A stretch of 28,688 nt of DNA from Bacteroides ovatus (GTDB lineage: Bacteria > Bacteroidota > Bacteroidia > Bacteroidales > Bacteroidaceae). This document shows positions 15,527 through 23,937 of the stretch, one piece after another; positions within the stretch are counted from its first letter, which is position 1; every line of letters starts with the position of its first letter. The notes beneath the pieces were generated by a model. The model had not been told where the DNA came from and did no database searches. It worked only from the letters and a program-made list of their open reading frames with translations. The stretch is taken from assembly GCA_030844565.1 (NCBI GenBank), contig JAUUNK010000045.1, positions 1-28,688 on the forward strand. Reading direction: 5' to 3'. Both the position numbers and the translations under genes were made by a program.

Positions 15527-17530
15527 ATGCACATACCGTTGAAGTCGATTCTCATTGCAATAGCTTGTTTCCTTTCTTTTTATCGTTTAAATGCTCAGTT
15601 GCGGCAGCAATATACATTGCAAAAAGACTGGGAATTTCGATTAGACAAGGGCGATGCTGCCTGGCAAAAGACATCTATACCCCATACTTGGAACGCTCAT
15701 GATGGAACGACTCCGGCGTATTACCGTGGAGTAGGCGAGTACCGCTATTCACTCGACGTGTCGCCTGCCATGCTCAAAAAAAGAATCTTTCTGCGTTTCG
15801 AAGCCGTCAGCCAAGTAGCGGAGGTATTGGTAAACGGGAAGAACGTCGGAACTCATCAAGGTGGATTTAACGCCTTTTGTTTTGAACTCACTCCTCTGCT
15901 CCGCAAAGGAACCAATCTTATCGAAGTGAAAGTATCCAATGAGAAAGAGAACAATATAGCTCCCTTGGCTGGTGACTTTACCGTTTTCGGAGGAATATAT
16001 CGTCCCGTATCTCTGTTGCTCCTCCCCAAAGTCTGCATCACACCGCTCGACTTTGCCTCTTCCGGAGTGTATATCCGTCAACAAACAGATTTGGAGCATT
16101 CCCGCTTATCCATTGTAACGAAAGTGGACAAGGGAACACAAGCAACAAAGAATCTGACTGTGAGAACCAGCCTGTTCGATGGAAAAGGAAAATTGATAGA
16201 CCGCCGTTCTACGCAGCACTATACACAGGAAGGAAATACGGCAAATTTCACTAACCTGCTCCACGTCGATCATCCTGTTTTGTGGGAGGGGCGCAAGTCG
16301 CCTCATTTATATCGTGTCTTTGTAGAAATACTCAAAGGGAATGCGGTGGTAGATACATTATCCCAATACACAGGATTAAGATATTGCAGCATCGATGCCC
16401 GCAAAGGTTTCCTCTTGAATGGTAAGTCTTATAAAATCAAAGGAGTCAACAGACACCAGGACCGCGAAGACAAAGGATGGGCCATCACCCGGGAAGACCA
16501 GCGGCAGGATATGGAACTCATAAAAGAAATAGGAGCCACGGGAATCCGGCTGGCACACTATCCCCATTCCGATTTCTTCTATTCCCTGTGCGATAAAGAA
16601 GGAATGTTGGTTTGGGCTGAAATCCCTCTTATCGGGAAAGCGCGTCCGGAGGCTGCTTTCACGGAAAACATGAAGTTACAGTTAACGGAATTGATTCGGC
16701 AGAACTTCAATCATCCTTCTATTTTTTGCTGGAGCCTGTTCAATGAACTCTCCGAAGGCAACGTGAAAGGGCTGGTAGAGGAATTAAACGGTTTGGCACA
16801 TCAGGAAGACCCGGACCGATTCACCGTGGCTGCTGCCAATATAGAAAAACGACCCGAGAATACCGTCACCGATATAATGGCTTACAATACTTATCCGGGA
16901 TGGTACTGGGGAGAACCCTCTACCATGAAATCTTCTTTGGCACATTGGAACCGCCTCGTAGGTGAGAAAGGCATCGCCGTCAGTGAATACGGGGCAGGTG
17001 CCAACGTCTGGCATCATTGGCAGAGCGACCGGAAGGTACCTAAAGCGGATGGTATCTTTCATCCGGAAGAATGGCAGTCCATCGTGCACGAGCAAAACTA
17101 CCGGGCCATCAGCGATAGTCCCTTCGTCTGGGGCTCTTTTGTCTGGAATATGTTTGATTTTGCAAGTGCATCCCGAGACGAAGGGAATATGCAGGGAATC
17201 AACGATAAAGGTTTGGTCACTTACGACAGGAAAATAAGGAAGGATGCTTTCTACTTCTATAAATCTTTGTGGTCCGACGAACCGGTGATACACATCACTA
17301 GTAAAAGAGATGTTGCGCGAAATACACCCCTGACGTGCGTCAAGGTCTATTCCAATGGTGACGCTCTGTTTTTGAAAGTAAATGGAAAAGATTGCGGAGC
17401 CCCTCTGAAAAAGAATAATATCTATATCTGGGAGAACGTTCCCCTTAAACCGGGCGAAAATCAACTCCAAGTATCAGGAACTAAAGAACAAGAGCAGATG
17501 TCCGACCATTGCAAATGGATACTTTTATAA
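15527..17530 (+). CDS. GH2 family glycoside hydrolase (beta-galactosidase/glucuronidase-like)
   Basis: A 667-residue secreted enzyme. The signal peptide is about residues 1-23 (ILIAIACFLSFYRLNA, cleavage before QLRQ). About 25-175 is the sugar-binding jelly-roll domain (WQKTSIPHTWNAHDG, RYRGVGEY-like YYRGVGEYRYSL). About 178-285 is the Ig-like domain. About 290-590 is the TIM barrel. Catalytic residues are present: acid/base Glu407 in HPSIFCWSLFNEL and nucleophile Glu487 in AVSEYGAGA. KGVNRHQD and IRLAHYPHSDFFYSLCDKEG are GH2 hallmarks. A short C-terminal Ig-like domain closes the protein. No Cys lipobox is seen, so it is probably periplasmic. Specificity (beta-galactosidase, glucuronidase or mannosidase) cannot be settled by eye; the short form argues against LacZ. 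It is followed by GH92 after 60 bases. Confidence 0.9.
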   Translation: MHIPLKSILIAIACFLSFYRLNAQLRQQYTLQKDWEFRLDKGDAAWQKTSIPHTWNAHDGTTPAYYRGVGEYRYSLDVSPAMLKKRIFLRFEAVSQVAEVLVNGKNVGTHQGGFNAFCFELTPLLRKGTNLIEVKVSNEKENNIAPLAGDFTVFGGIYRPVSLLLLPKVCITPLDFASSGVYIRQQTDLEHSRLSIVTKVDKGTQATKNLTVRTSLFDGKGKLIDRRSTQHYTQEGNTANFTNLLHVDHPVLWEGRKSPHLYRVFVEILKGNAVVDTLSQYTGLRYCSIDARKGFLLNGKSYKIKGVNRHQDREDKGWAITREDQRQDMELIKEIGATGIRLAHYPHSDFFYSLCDKEGMLVWAEIPLIGKARPEAAFTENMKLQLTELIRQNFNHPSIFCWSLFNELSEGNVKGLVEELNGLAHQEDPDRFTVAAANIEKRPENTVTDIMAYNTYPGWYWGEPSTMKSSLAHWNRLVGEKGIAVSEYGAGANVWHHWQSDRKVPKADGIFHPEEWQSIVHEQNYRAISDSPFVWGSFVWNMFDFASASRDEGNMQGINDKGLVTYDRKIRKDAFYFYKSLWSDEPVIHITSKRDVARNTPLTCVKVYSNGDALFLKVNGKDCGAPLKKNNIYIWENVPLKPGENQLQVSGTKEQEQMSDHCKWILL

Positions 17531-17590
17531 ATTTTGCCAGTGAATACAGCATGTATCTAATTAACTCATAACACTATACATATAAATAAT

Positions 17591-19825
17591 ATGAAGAGAA
17601 GACTTTTGTTACTTATAGCACTATGTACAGGTTTCACTTGTTCTTTTAGCCAAAACAAAGACGTAGTGGAGTATGTGAATCCGTTTATCGGGACAGCTCT
17701 CAAAGGAGAAGGAGGAACTGTTCCCTATGTAGGTACTCCCTTTGCCATGACCAACTTTCTGCCTCAGACGCGGGAAAATAAAATGGGAAGCATGGCTTAT
17801 GTCTATGATGATGAGTATATTATGGGATTCCTCGGTTCCCATCAGCCTACCATTTGGATGGGAGATTATGGCTATGTGTCCGTGATGCCTCAAGTGGGAG
17901 AGAAAGTAAGAGTTCTTCCCCAAGAGCGAAAGATGAGTTTCAGCCACAAGAATGAAAAGGCTGCTCCGCATTATTATTCAGTGGCATTAACCGACCAACA
18001 ACAGAACCGGATATTAGCGGAAATGACTGCTTCCAGCCGTTGCGCCTTACTGAACTTCCGTTTCCCGAGAAACAAAGCGCCCCGTTTAATCATTCAGGGC
18101 ATCAACCTGAATCCGCAGTTAAACGATTGGTGCAACCATTATAATCATCGCTTGAACACCCTCAAGGGATGGGTAAAAATAGATAAAGAAAAGAAGGAGA
18201 TTATAGGATACAACCCCGACCGCCAGTCCGCCCAACTGGGACCGGAACTTCCTAACTTTAAAGGATATTTCATCATCCGCTTTGATAGTGACATCCAAGA
18301 CTTCGGTTGCTGGAACGATTCCATACTCTATCCCGGGCAGATGGAATTATATGGTACGCGCATGGGAGCCTACGTAGATTTCTCCAAGAACAACCGGGAA
18401 GTAAAAGTGCAGATAGCCACTTCCTTCATCAGCCTGGAGCAGGCTCGTGCCAACCTTGAAAAAGAAGTGCCCCACTGGGATTTCAAGCGTTTGTGCGGGG
18501 ACACCAGGCGGGCGTGGAATGACAAACTATCCAAGTTCACCCTTAAAGGAACCACTGAAGAGAATGCCCGCATTTTCTATACCGCGCTTTATCATTCCTA
18601 TTTGTTCCCTCGCGAGTTTTCGGAATACGGGAAGTATTATAGTGCTTTTGACGACCGGATACACGATGGAATCTCCTACAATGACTATTCCCTGTGGGAC
18701 ACCTTCAGAGCTTTCCATCCTTTGATGACTCTGATCGAACCACGGCTGACCGGCGACTGGATAACCTCTCTCTTACAGATGTATAAAGAAGGAGGATGGA
18801 TGCCGATGTGGCCCAATCCCTCTTATACCAACATTATGATAGCCACCCATGCCGATGCCGTCATTGCCGACGCTTACATGAAAGGCATCCGTAACTTTGA
18901 CACCGACCTCGCCTATGAGGCTATGCGCAAGGATGCCATGACTCCTCCCGATTGTGACACTCAAAGAAATTACGGTGACCGGAATTATTGGAGTTCGTTT
19001 GAAGGGCGTGCCGGAGCGAGCTATTACCACTCCATCGGTTACGTGCCCGATGACAAGACTGCCGAATCCGTTTCGCGCACCTTGGAATATGCTTACGATG
19101 ACTGGTGCATAGCGCAAGTGGCACGCGAAATGGGAAAGCAAGAAGACTATAAACGACTGATGCAGTTCAGCCAAAACTACAGGAATCTCTATCATTCTTC
19201 CAAAGGCTTCTTCCTGCCCCGCAAGTATGACGGCACATGGATTGACCTCGACGACCACTCCCGGCAGGGATTAACCGAAGGCTCTAAATGGACTTACTTG
19301 TTTTGTGTGCTTCAAGACATCCCGGGCATGATTGAGATGATGGGAGGAGAGGAGAAGTTCTCCGGGAAATTGGACCGGAACTTTGAAGGCAACCACTATC
19401 GCCATGATAATGAACCGGGACATCACTATATCTATCTGTATAACTATTGCGGCAAACCCTGGAAAACCCAAGAGTTGGTACGCCGGCATGTACGCAACAA
19501 TTATAAAAATACTCCCGATGGCGTGAATGGGAACGATGACTGCGGGCAGATGTCGGCTTGGTACATCTTTTCTGTTATGGGATTCTACCCTGTCACTCCG
19601 GGAAGCAACGAATTTGCTCTTGGGGCTCCTCAGTTCCCCGAGATGGTGGTCCGTTTGCAGAACCACGATTTGTCGATTAAAGCAGAGAACCTGTCCGAAG
19701 AAAATAAATATGTGCAGTCCGTATCGGTAGACGGAAAGAAGCTTCTTAAGCCGTTTATTAATTATTTCGACCTTATAAAAGCAAAGGAAATTCGTTTTAT
19801 AATGGGCAATCAACCGAGGGTATAA
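17591..19825 (+). CDS. GH92 family alpha-mannosidase
   Basis: A 744-residue secreted exo-acting alpha-mannosidase. A signal peptide covers about residues 1-20 (LLLLIALCTGFTCSFS, cleavage before QNKD). The N-terminal beta-sandwich carries YVNPFIGTALKGEGGTVPYVGTPFAM. The catalytic (alpha/alpha)6 barrel carries SLWDTFRAFHPLMTL, GGWMPMWPNPSYTNIM and FEGNHYRHDNEPGHHYIYLYNY, in which Glu608 of NEPGHH is the expected catalytic acid. GNDDCGQMSAWYIFSVMGFYPVTPG carries the Asp pair (649/650) near the catalytic base and Ca2+ site. GH92 enzymes are Ca2+-dependent inverting mannosidases, mostly alpha-1,2 or alpha-1,3 in N-glycans or yeast mannan. Linkage preference is not readable here. It probably forms an operon with the upstream GH2. 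Confidence 0.93.
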   Translation: MKRRLLLLIALCTGFTCSFSQNKDVVEYVNPFIGTALKGEGGTVPYVGTPFAMTNFLPQTRENKMGSMAYVYDDEYIMGFLGSHQPTIWMGDYGYVSVMPQVGEKVRVLPQERKMSFSHKNEKAAPHYYSVALTDQQQNRILAEMTASSRCALLNFRFPRNKAPRLIIQGINLNPQLNDWCNHYNHRLNTLKGWVKIDKEKKEIIGYNPDRQSAQLGPELPNFKGYFIIRFDSDIQDFGCWNDSILYPGQMELYGTRMGAYVDFSKNNREVKVQIATSFISLEQARANLEKEVPHWDFKRLCGDTRRAWNDKLSKFTLKGTTEENARIFYTALYHSYLFPREFSEYGKYYSAFDDRIHDGISYNDYSLWDTFRAFHPLMTLIEPRLTGDWITSLLQMYKEGGWMPMWPNPSYTNIMIATHADAVIADAYMKGIRNFDTDLAYEAMRKDAMTPPDCDTQRNYGDRNYWSSFEGRAGASYYHSIGYVPDDKTAESVSRTLEYAYDDWCIAQVAREMGKQEDYKRLMQFSQNYRNLYHSSKGFFLPRKYDGTWIDLDDHSRQGLTEGSKWTYLFCVLQDIPGMIEMMGGEEKFSGKLDRNFEGNHYRHDNEPGHHYIYLYNYCGKPWKTQELVRRHVRNNYKNTPDGVNGNDDCGQMSAWYIFSVMGFYPVTPGSNEFALGAPQFPEMVVRLQNHDLSIKAENLSEENKYVQSVSVDGKKLLKPFINYFDLIKAKEIRFIMGNQPRV

Positions 19826-19835
19826 TAGAAGTAGT

Positions 19836-19921
19836 TTTGCCACCGTGGTGGCAAACTTTTGCCATAACTATGGCAAACATTTGCCACATTGATGGCAAAG
19901 TTTTGCCACCGGCATGGCAAT
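19836..19921. repeat. Array of four 20-bp palindromes at an exact 22-bp period
   Basis: Units lie at 19836-19855, 19858-19877, 19880-19899 and 19902-19921, each TTTGCCA-N6-TGGCAAA with 2-base spacers; unit 4 ends TGGCAAT. The central hexamers differ: CCGTGG, TAACTA, CATTGA and CCGGCA. In units 1 and 2 they extend the palindrome to 9-bp arms. The array fills most of the gap between convergent GH92 (+) and GH2-like (-) genes. It could act as a bidirectional terminator made of serial hairpins, or as a multi-site protein-binding array. No long T-tract follows on either strand. Confidence 0.85.
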
Positions 19922-19942
19922 ATTGTCGTTATTGGGAGAGTA

Positions 19943-22888
19943 TTATTTCCGTAATATCCTTTTAGATTTAACTACTGTTTCTCCGGGAAGCAGTCCGTCG
20001 GAAGACACTTTTACTTTGATTTTGCCCGGTTTGAAAGTAGTCCGCACGGCAACCCTCATCAATCCTCCTTCCGCTTGCAATTCCTTGTCGCCGGGAGCGT
20101 GATAGCTTAGTTCTTTTCCTTCGCTGACATAGAAGTTGTACGAACCCTTGTATACGCCTTCTCCTTCGACCTCAAATCTCAGCAGATTGTCCGCCAGAGG
20201 ACACCAGTGTCCCTCTTTGTCAACCACTTTTGCAGTGACGATAAAGGCGTCCGAGGCGTTTGCTTTCCATGTAAATGTTTCGCCGTTGGGTTTCACAATC
20301 GGCTTTTCCACCGTCACTTCTATGGCGTAAGGCTCTCCCGAAGAATGTATTTCTTCCCGGCACACGGGTTGTTTCTTCCCGTCCAACCCGACAGCTTGCA
20401 CCATGCCCGGTTCCCACTTGATTTCTTTCCACGTGCAGCGCCGGGTTGCCGGATGGGGCTCGACGATGCCGTATGATTTCCCGTTAATAAAAAGCTCTAC
20501 GTAGGGGCAGTTGCTCCAGGCATCCACCTCTTGAATGCCGGAACAGTTCCAATGGCTCTGTAAGGCGACTCCCGGTTTCTGTGAGAATGGTACCCAGAGC
20601 GCTTTTTCATAAATCCGGTATTTTAGCTTGGGAAAGCGGTTTCCGTCCATGGCACACGAACCGAGGCTCTTTTGATTCTTCATCCCATTCAGGTAGATGG
20701 TATATCCTTCGCCGTAAGTCTCTGCCAACATCCAGTCTATCCAGCCGCAAGCGCGATGGTCCACGTCGTGAAGATAGTTTTGTACATAATCCATGGAGAA
20801 TTCTTTTTCATTTTGATAATCGAAGCGGGCGATGCACCAACTGGGAAGCCCGGACCAATTGGCTCCGTACACTTCCATATTAAACGAAGGATAGCCTTCC
20901 ACCTTTTCATAACGGTTCGTATATCCTATGATAAGGGGTTCTTTCTTGTCCCATTCAGGAGGATAGCCATCCCGGTTGAGCACCAGCCGGGGTTGTATAT
21001 AGTCCCATTTTTTTACTTCTTCCAGTGTATAAGAAGGCAGATATTTTATGCCGTCATACGCCAGCCCGTTATTGGATTCCCAAGCCACTACCGAAGGATG
21101 GTTACGGAAAGCTATTATCATGTCGCGGTCATATTCCCGCTTGTAGGTATTAGCCGGCTCGTTCTTCAGTGACCATTCGTTATCTCCGCTGTTGACAATT
21201 AATAGTATGCCATACATGTCGCAAGCGCGGAACGCTTCGCGGAAAGGAGGCTGATGGCCGATGCGCAGCGTGTTTCCTCCGCATTGTGCAATATAGGCGA
21301 TGTCTTGCCATTGCAGGGCTGCCGGCACTGCCGCTCCCAGTCCGGGATATATGTTTCTGTTTCCGAATCCCCGCAGGATACACTTTTCTCCATTGACGTA
21401 GCAGTGGTCTTTGTCCCAGGTAATCTTCCGGATACCCCATTGCTCGCTTTGGGTATCTGCGAGTTTGCCTTGTACGTACACTTCGTTTTGTACCGTATAT
21501 AAATAAGGTGTACCTGAGCCGCCCACCGGATACCAAAGGTGAGGGTTGCGGATGGTTTCTGTCCGGTCGAACAGACAGGTTTCTCCCGCTCCCACCTGTT
21601 GCCGGCTCGAAAAGGAGGCTACCGTATGTCCTTGGCTGTCTTTCAGATAAGTGCGCAACTCTATGTTTTGTGCCTGTTTCTCATTGTTCTCTACATTTAC
21701 CTGGAAACGTACTTCTGCTTTTTCGTGCGTAGCGGATACCGTCCCCAGATAAGTTCCCCATTTCCCAGCGGGAGAATAGCTGTTGAAGGGAATGTGTACC
21801 TTGTGCTTCTTGTGTAAATAGACCGGGCATACGATTCCCCCCATCGCTTGCCCGAACCCTTCGTTTACCCCGAATTCCGGCCAGGTGAAGAAAGTGTTTT
21901 TCGCGTTGGATACTTTCACGGCAAGTTGATTCTCCGTGTCCCATTGGATGTATTTAGTAATATTCACCACGAACGGCAATGAACTTCCCACATGGGTAAC
22001 TACGTCCGGTTGTTTTACCCGGGTGTTTCCCGGTATGGCCTGTCCGTTGACATAAACGGTTGTTCCGATATTTACTCCCTGGAACTCGAGGAATATTTCT
22101 TTTCCTTGGTCGCGTTTATCAAAAAAGAGTTTCTTTCTGTACCAGGCTTCTCCCCGCCAGCAGCGTTCTCCGGTGGTCGCGTTTAAATAAGTGTCTTGCT
22201 CATTATAGCAATGGGGAATGCCTACCGTTTCCCAATTGCCGTCGTCAAAGGTTAGGGAGGCGAGTTGCTTATCCGAATAGTGCTGTTGCTCTTCTACGGG
22301 ATTGATGATGATTTCGCTTATACGGATGGGAAGCTTTTTATCATCTTTGGATAAGCATGCTGAGACAGAAAACCTTATGTAGCGGTAAGGCGCTTTCACA
22401 GGGATGGATAGTGAGGTGTTGACGACGGTCTCCACATAACCCACTGTACCTGTGTTGCTTGTGCTCGTGATGTCTCCCTGTTTGTTTAAGTTGCAAGCAT
22501 TTTTATCCGTTCCTTCTGATAAGGTATCCCATTGTTTTTTATCAGCAGAAGCTTCCATCTTGAGGATGACAAATTGTATCTGGTCTCCTTTAAATATTAG
22601 TTTCACTTTTTCAAGCTGCCGCACCTCATTTAAGTCCACCGTCCACAGGGATTCCGGTTTACCGTCACTTTGCCATTCGGTGTTGATGTCTCCGTCGTGG
22701 ACGGCAACTATCTCTTGAATCCCATATATGACTTTGGCATCTTTTGCCAGATTGGTCTCTTTATGAACCACTTTAGTGAACTTCCAGGGGGTCTCTCCCA
22801 GGTTGATAGGCTGTCCGGTATTATGTGCATGTCCGTTTAACTGCAACAGCAGAGGGACGAGAGAAAGCAAAAAATGTTTTTTTATCAT
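19943..22888 (-). CDS. Large GH2-like protein with N-terminal F5/8-type (CBM32-like) domain
   Basis: A 981-residue secreted protein. The signal peptide is about residues 1-21. About 45-195 is an F5/8 type C/discoidin-like domain (HDGDINTEWQSDG ... WTVDLNEVRQLEKVKLIF), suggesting glycan binding. About 210-370 is a GH2 sugar-binding domain (WETVGIPHCYNEQDTYLN), followed by an Ig-like domain. About 500-770 is the TIM barrel. The acid/base region reads HPSVVAWESNNG: Asn607 keeps the usual Asn but Gly608 replaces the catalytic Glu. A Glu compatible with the nucleophile is Glu672 in FNMEVYGANW. C-terminal DUF4982-like and GH2 C5-like Ig domains follow. It is last in an operon with the HTCS and GH43 genes, 41 bases after GH43. 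It may be inactive on classical substrates or use another acid. Confidence 0.85.
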   Translation of the reverse strand: MIKKHFLLSLVPLLLQLNGHAHNTGQPINLGETPWKFTKVVHKETNLAKDAKVIYGIQEIVAVHDGDINTEWQSDGKPESLWTVDLNEVRQLEKVKLIFKGDQIQFVILKMEASADKKQWDTLSEGTDKNACNLNKQGDITSTSNTGTVGYVETVVNTSLSIPVKAPYRYIRFSVSACLSKDDKKLPIRISEIIINPVEEQQHYSDKQLASLTFDDGNWETVGIPHCYNEQDTYLNATTGERCWRGEAWYRKKLFFDKRDQGKEIFLEFQGVNIGTTVYVNGQAIPGNTRVKQPDVVTHVGSSLPFVVNITKYIQWDTENQLAVKVSNAKNTFFTWPEFGVNEGFGQAMGGIVCPVYLHKKHKVHIPFNSYSPAGKWGTYLGTVSATHEKAEVRFQVNVENNEKQAQNIELRTYLKDSQGHTVASFSSRQQVGAGETCLFDRTETIRNPHLWYPVGGSGTPYLYTVQNEVYVQGKLADTQSEQWGIRKITWDKDHCYVNGEKCILRGFGNRNIYPGLGAAVPAALQWQDIAYIAQCGGNTLRIGHQPPFREAFRACDMYGILLIVNSGDNEWSLKNEPANTYKREYDRDMIIAFRNHPSVVAWESNNGLAYDGIKYLPSYTLEEVKKWDYIQPRLVLNRDGYPPEWDKKEPLIIGYTNRYEKVEGYPSFNMEVYGANWSGLPSWCIARFDYQNEKEFSMDYVQNYLHDVDHRACGWIDWMLAETYGEGYTIYLNGMKNQKSLGSCAMDGNRFPKLKYRIYEKALWVPFSQKPGVALQSHWNCSGIQEVDAWSNCPYVELFINGKSYGIVEPHPATRRCTWKEIKWEPGMVQAVGLDGKKQPVCREEIHSSGEPYAIEVTVEKPIVKPNGETFTWKANASDAFIVTAKVVDKEGHWCPLADNLLRFEVEGEGVYKGSYNFYVSEGKELSYHAPGDKELQAEGGLMRVAVRTTFKPGKIKVKVSSDGLLPGETVVKSKRILRK

Positions 22889-22929
22889 GTGTATGAGCTA
22901 TAATAAGGATTTAAAGAATAAAGTTCCGG

Positions 22930-23937
22930 TTAGAAATCTTTTAAAGACCACTCATCCTGCCATTCTATGCGGATGCTGTCCGAATGAAATTGAACGGGCA
23001 ACCATATATAGCGGGAATCGATCAGGTCCAGTTTGTTCCACTTATCAAACATGGCGATATATCTGTCTTTTTCCGAGCTTACGGGTATCACAAACGTGCT
23101 TTGTCCGCCGAAGGTTTTATCGGCATTTTCTCCGATACACGGGTTGCCCATTACTTTCCATTCTCCCAACATAGAGTTTGATATGGCATATTCCGCTTCA
23201 TTCGGGTCCCATCCGCTACAACCGGAAGTAATCAAGTAATATTTGTTTTGTCTTTTAAACACTGCCGGCGCTTCTCTGTATTTTCCGGCGAATATTGTTT
23301 GATAAATATCCGTGTGCTCCAGGTAATCGTCCGAGAGTTGATGGATATACAGTGTAGAGTTTCCTTTGGAAGAATAAATGTGATAGGCTTTCCCGTCTTC
23401 ATCTTTAAAGAGGGTCATGTCGCGGCTTTCTTCCCCGTGCGGGCGAAGCGAATGCAAATACCGGAAATCGCCCGTGGGGCTGTCGGACACTGCCACTCCG
23501 GTTGCAGCCTTCGAGTAGTTATAATTGTCGATATGCATCCACATGACGAACTTCTTCGTCCGGTCGTTATACACCACTTTGGGACGTTCTATCACCATCG
23601 AAGGATGAATGTCCGAGGTCGAATCCGTCAGATTGGGTTTCAGCACGATACCTTCAAACTTCCAGGAATGGAGGTTCTTGGAAGAATAACAAGCCACTCC
23701 GCCGGCTTCCGTCCGGTAGCAATCCCATTCTACACCCGGGGCGTGGTAAGTGGAATCATTCTTATATTCTCCATACCAGTAATAAGTGCCTTCATGGAAT
23801 AAAACACCGCCTCCATGCGCATTGATGGTGGCATGATTCTTGTCTTTCCACGCCCTGCCCGGATAAATTCTTTGTGAAGAACATGCATAAAGTTCGATCA
23901 GGAGGATGGCGGAGAAGAAAATACCTATTGTTTTCAT
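22930..23937 (-). CDS. GH43-type lipoprotein (exo-beta-1,3-galactanase-like, subfamily 24/34 type)
   Basis: A 335-residue lipoprotein with lipobox LYAC (Cys19), followed by SSQ. The remainder is a single five-bladed beta-propeller. The N-terminal blade reads INAHGGGVLFHEGTYYWYGE, without the canonical GH43 catalytic-base Asp. The pKa-modulating Asp is Asp173 (SRDMTLF) and the acid is Glu222 (REAPAVFK). Gln279 in FGGQSTF fits the Gln proposed as unconventional base in subfamily 24 exo-beta-1,3-galactanases. Substrates of related enzymes are beta-1,3-linked galactans, for example in arabinogalactan. Its ATG overlaps the HTCS stop as ATGA (23934-23937), so it is translationally coupled to the regulator. 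The exact subfamily needs a tree. Confidence 0.83.
   Translation of the reverse strand: MKTIGIFFSAILLIELYACSSQRIYPGRAWKDKNHATINAHGGGVLFHEGTYYWYGEYKNDSTYHAPGVEWDCYRTEAGGVACYSSKNLHSWKFEGIVLKPNLTDSTSDIHPSMVIERPKVVYNDRTKKFVMWMHIDNYNYSKAATGVAVSDSPTGDFRYLHSLRPHGEESRDMTLFKDEDGKAYHIYSSKGNSTLYIHQLSDDYLEHTDIYQTIFAGKYREAPAVFKRQNKYYLITSGCSGWDPNEAEYAISNSMLGEWKVMGNPCIGENADKTFGGQSTFVIPVSSEKDRYIAMFDKWNKLDLIDSRYIWLPVQFHSDSIRIEWQDEWSLKDF

Noticed and set aside
19836..19921. CRISPR array
   Set aside because: Repeats are separated by only 2 bases, are internally variable, and no cas genes are nearby.
23248..23802. 184-codon plus-strand frame opposite the GH43 gene
   Set aside because: Antisense to a coding region with identifiable catalytic motifs; no promoter or domain of its own.
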